Source: Pseudomonadota bacterium (GTDB lineage Bacteria > Pseudomonadota > Alphaproteobacteria > Sphingomonadales > SMXR01). From it: DNA of 5,921 bases. The notes beneath the pieces are model-generated. The model saw only the letters and a program-made list of their open reading frames with translations. It did not search any database and was not told the DNA's origin. Where the stretch lies: NCBI GenBank assembly GCA_022571175.1, contig JACZYI010000122.1, forward strand, positions 1-5,921. The letters are read 5' to 3'. Made by a program: the position numbers and the translations under genes. Position 1 is the stretch's first letter. The number at the start of each line of letters is the position of its first letter. Below, one piece after another: positions 4,505 through 5,921 of this stretch.

Positions 4505-5921
4505 TTATATTCGGCTCTCTGATGCCAATGGGGTCTCGCCCCGGATCATGTCGGCTGCTTTTTCCGCGATCATAATGGTTGGCGCGTTGGTATTGCCGCC
4601 GATCAGGGTTGGCATAATGGATGCGTCCACCACCCGCAAACTTTCTATGCCATGAACTTTGAGGGTAGCGTTCACCACCGAGGTGCTGTCCGAGCCCATC
4701 TTGCAAGTACCAACCGGATGGTAAATTGTCTCGGCCCCCTGTCGGATGGCAAGGTCCAGTTCTTCATTGCTCTGGATATGGTCACCGGGCGAAAATTCCT
4801 CGCCCCGGAATTCTTCCATGCTGGCTTGGGCAAAGATTTCACGAACCATGGTAATGCCCTTTCTGAGCACCGGCAGGTCCGCCGGATCAGAGAGATAATT
4901 GGGTTGTATTTTCGGGTGTGCGAGGGGGTCGGTATTAGCGAGCGTAATTTCACCGCGACTTTGGGGCCGCAATTGACAAACATGACAGAGGAAACCATGT
5001 TTTTTGATGCCGCTAAACCCGTGGGCTTCACCGGTAATGGGCATAAAATGCAATTGCAGATCCGGTATGTCTTGTGCCGGATCACTTTTGATAAAGCCCC
5101 CAGCGGGCGTGGGTCCGAAGGCACCATAGCCGGTTCTGGCCAATCGCCATTTGAGAAATATCTGCATTTGCTGCCAGAAAGGTATGTAGCGATACGCACT
5201 TATGGGCTTCAGGCACTCATACTGCACAGCGTAGTCCAAATGATCCTGCAGGTTTTTGCCCACGCCGGGCAAATCATGGATCACTTCCACGCCTATATCT
5301 CTCAACTCGTGAGCCGGTCCAATGCCTGAAAGCAGCAAGAGTTGCGGAGAGTTGATGGCGCCTCCGGCCAGAATGATTTCTTTTCTGGCATATACCTGAT
5401 GAATGTTTCCCGCTTGTTCATATTCAACGCCTTTCGCCTGCCTGTTTTCCATGAGAATTTTTCTAGCATGGGCTTTGGTCAGGACTTTCAAATTTGGACG
5501 CTTCAGCACGGGCTTTAAATAACATTGGGCGGTACTAGCTCTGTGGCCTTTATGAATGGTGAAATCATAGCTGCCCACACCCTCCTGACTGGCACCGTTA
5601 AAATCACCGTTCAATTTATGACCGGCTTCGAGGGCCGCTCCAAGGAAACTATCCACCAAAAGATCATCAAAACGGTCGGTTGTGACATGTAAGGGTCCAT
5701 CGGCACCATGATAAGGGCCATCTCCCCGCTCCGAGCCTTCCGCGCGCTTGAAATAGGGCAGTACATCAGCGAAGGACCAGCCTTCATTTCCCTGCTGACG
5801 CCAAAGATCATAATCGCGGGCATGGCCGCGAATATAGATCATGGCATTGATTGATGACGAGCCGCCAAGAACCTTTCCCCGGGGCCAAAAGACAGATCTC
5901 CCGTCCAGTCCGGTTTCCGGC
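4505..5921 (-). CDS. GMC-family FAD-dependent oxidoreductase (choline/alcohol dehydrogenase type), lacking its N-terminus at the window edge
   Basis: The reading frame is open to the right edge, so 471 residues are visible, and about 60-75 N-terminal residues with the first GxGxxG FAD motif are missing. The methionine at 5842-5840 is not the start: codons upstream of it read GKVLGGSSSINA, continuing into MIYIRG, which is GMC signature 1 (visible residues about 14-32). Signature 2, GAINSPQLLLLSGIG, is at about 187-201. The catalytic pair is H401 in YHPVGTCKMG and N445 in GGNTNAPT, the His/Asn arrangement of choline-oxidising and alkanol dehydrogenases. The C-terminus ends normally shortly after the AEKAADMIRG helix. 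Members oxidise primary alcohols or choline to aldehydes with FAD. BetA is one candidate, but no betaine aldehyde dehydrogenase or BetI is in view, so the substrate is left open. No signal peptide can be judged because the start is outside. No frameshift or internal stop is seen. Confidence 0.92.
   Translation of the reverse strand, partial: PETGLDGRSVFWPRGKVLGGSSSINAMIYIRGHARDYDLWRQQGNEGWSFADVLPYFKRAEGSERGDGPYHGADGPLHVTTDRFDDLLVDSFLGAALEAGHKLNGDFNGASQEGVGSYDFTIHKGHRASTAQCYLKPVLKRPNLKVLTKAHARKILMENRQAKGVEYEQAGNIHQVYARKEIILAGGAINSPQLLLLSGIGPAHELRDIGVEVIHDLPGVGKNLQDHLDYAVQYECLKPISAYRYIPFWQQMQIFLKWRLARTGYGAFGPTPAGGFIKSDPAQDIPDLQLHFMPITGEAHGFSGIKKHGFLCHVCQLRPQSRGEITLANTDPLAHPKIQPNYLSDPADLPVLRKGITMVREIFAQASMEEFRGEEFSPGDHIQSNEELDLAIRQGAETIYHPVGTCKMGSDSTSVVNATLKVHGIESLRVVDASIMPTLIGGNTNAPTIMIAEKAADMIRGETPLASESRI

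Noticed and set aside
4197..4706. A 169-codon open frame on the minus strand across the convergent junction
   Set aside because: It overlaps the ends of two well-supported genes and its composition is unlike a folded protein; it is a shadow frame.
4652..5329. A 225-codon open frame on the plus strand
   Set aside because: It lies wholly inside the GMC gene on the opposite strand, has no recognisable domain or ribosome site, and the GMC reading has both family signatures and catalytic residues.

Overview
The window looks like ordinary chromosomal DNA from a Gram-negative proteobacterium, most probably an alphaproteobacterium of moderate GC content. This rests on the gene families, on Shine-Dalgarno sites of the GGAG/AGGA type, on a TTG start, and on a Sec signal peptide with an A-S-A cleavage site. 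Genus cannot be set from the sequence. No RNA gene, CRISPR array, insertion sequence or phage feature was seen.

Region 1 (1-2047, minus strand) is a tight three-gene catabolic operon. Read in the direction of transcription it holds a DapA-superfamily lyase/deaminase (2047-1142), a proline racemase-family epimerase with both catalytic cysteines (1140-139), and the N-terminus of an FAD-dependent amino-acid oxidoreductase (124-1, running off the left edge). This trio is the core of trans-4-hydroxy-L-proline degradation. The epimerase makes cis-4-hydroxy-D-proline, the flavoenzyme oxidises it to 1-pyrroline-4-hydroxy-2-carboxylate, and the DapA-like enzyme deaminates that to 2-oxoglutarate semialdehyde. 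The final dehydrogenase, a transporter and a regulator are not in the window and would be expected beyond position 1 or elsewhere.

Region 2 (2048-2220) is a 173-bp divergent intergenic region that must carry promoters for both directions. It contains several weak palindromic or repeated elements, including one overlapping a possible -10 box of the catabolic operon and one with partial resemblance to a Fur box.

Region 3 (2221-4496, plus strand) is a two-gene unit: a short two-helix PepSY membrane protein with a TTG start, then, 14 bp later, an exported M20-family zinc metallopeptidase with a complete set of metal ligands. Both would act at the cell envelope or in the periplasm.

Region 4 (4505-5921, minus strand) is most of a GMC-family FAD oxidoreductase (choline/alcohol dehydrogenase type). 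Its N-terminal FAD-binding part lies beyond the right edge. It converges on the peptidase gene with only 8 bp between the stop codons.

A cautious reading is that the window lies in a catabolic neighbourhood, in which a periplasmic peptidase could free amino acids from peptides while the divergent operon degrades hydroxyproline. The link between the two units is inference. Nothing here is clearly a new system; the least explained element is the PepSY/M20 pair.
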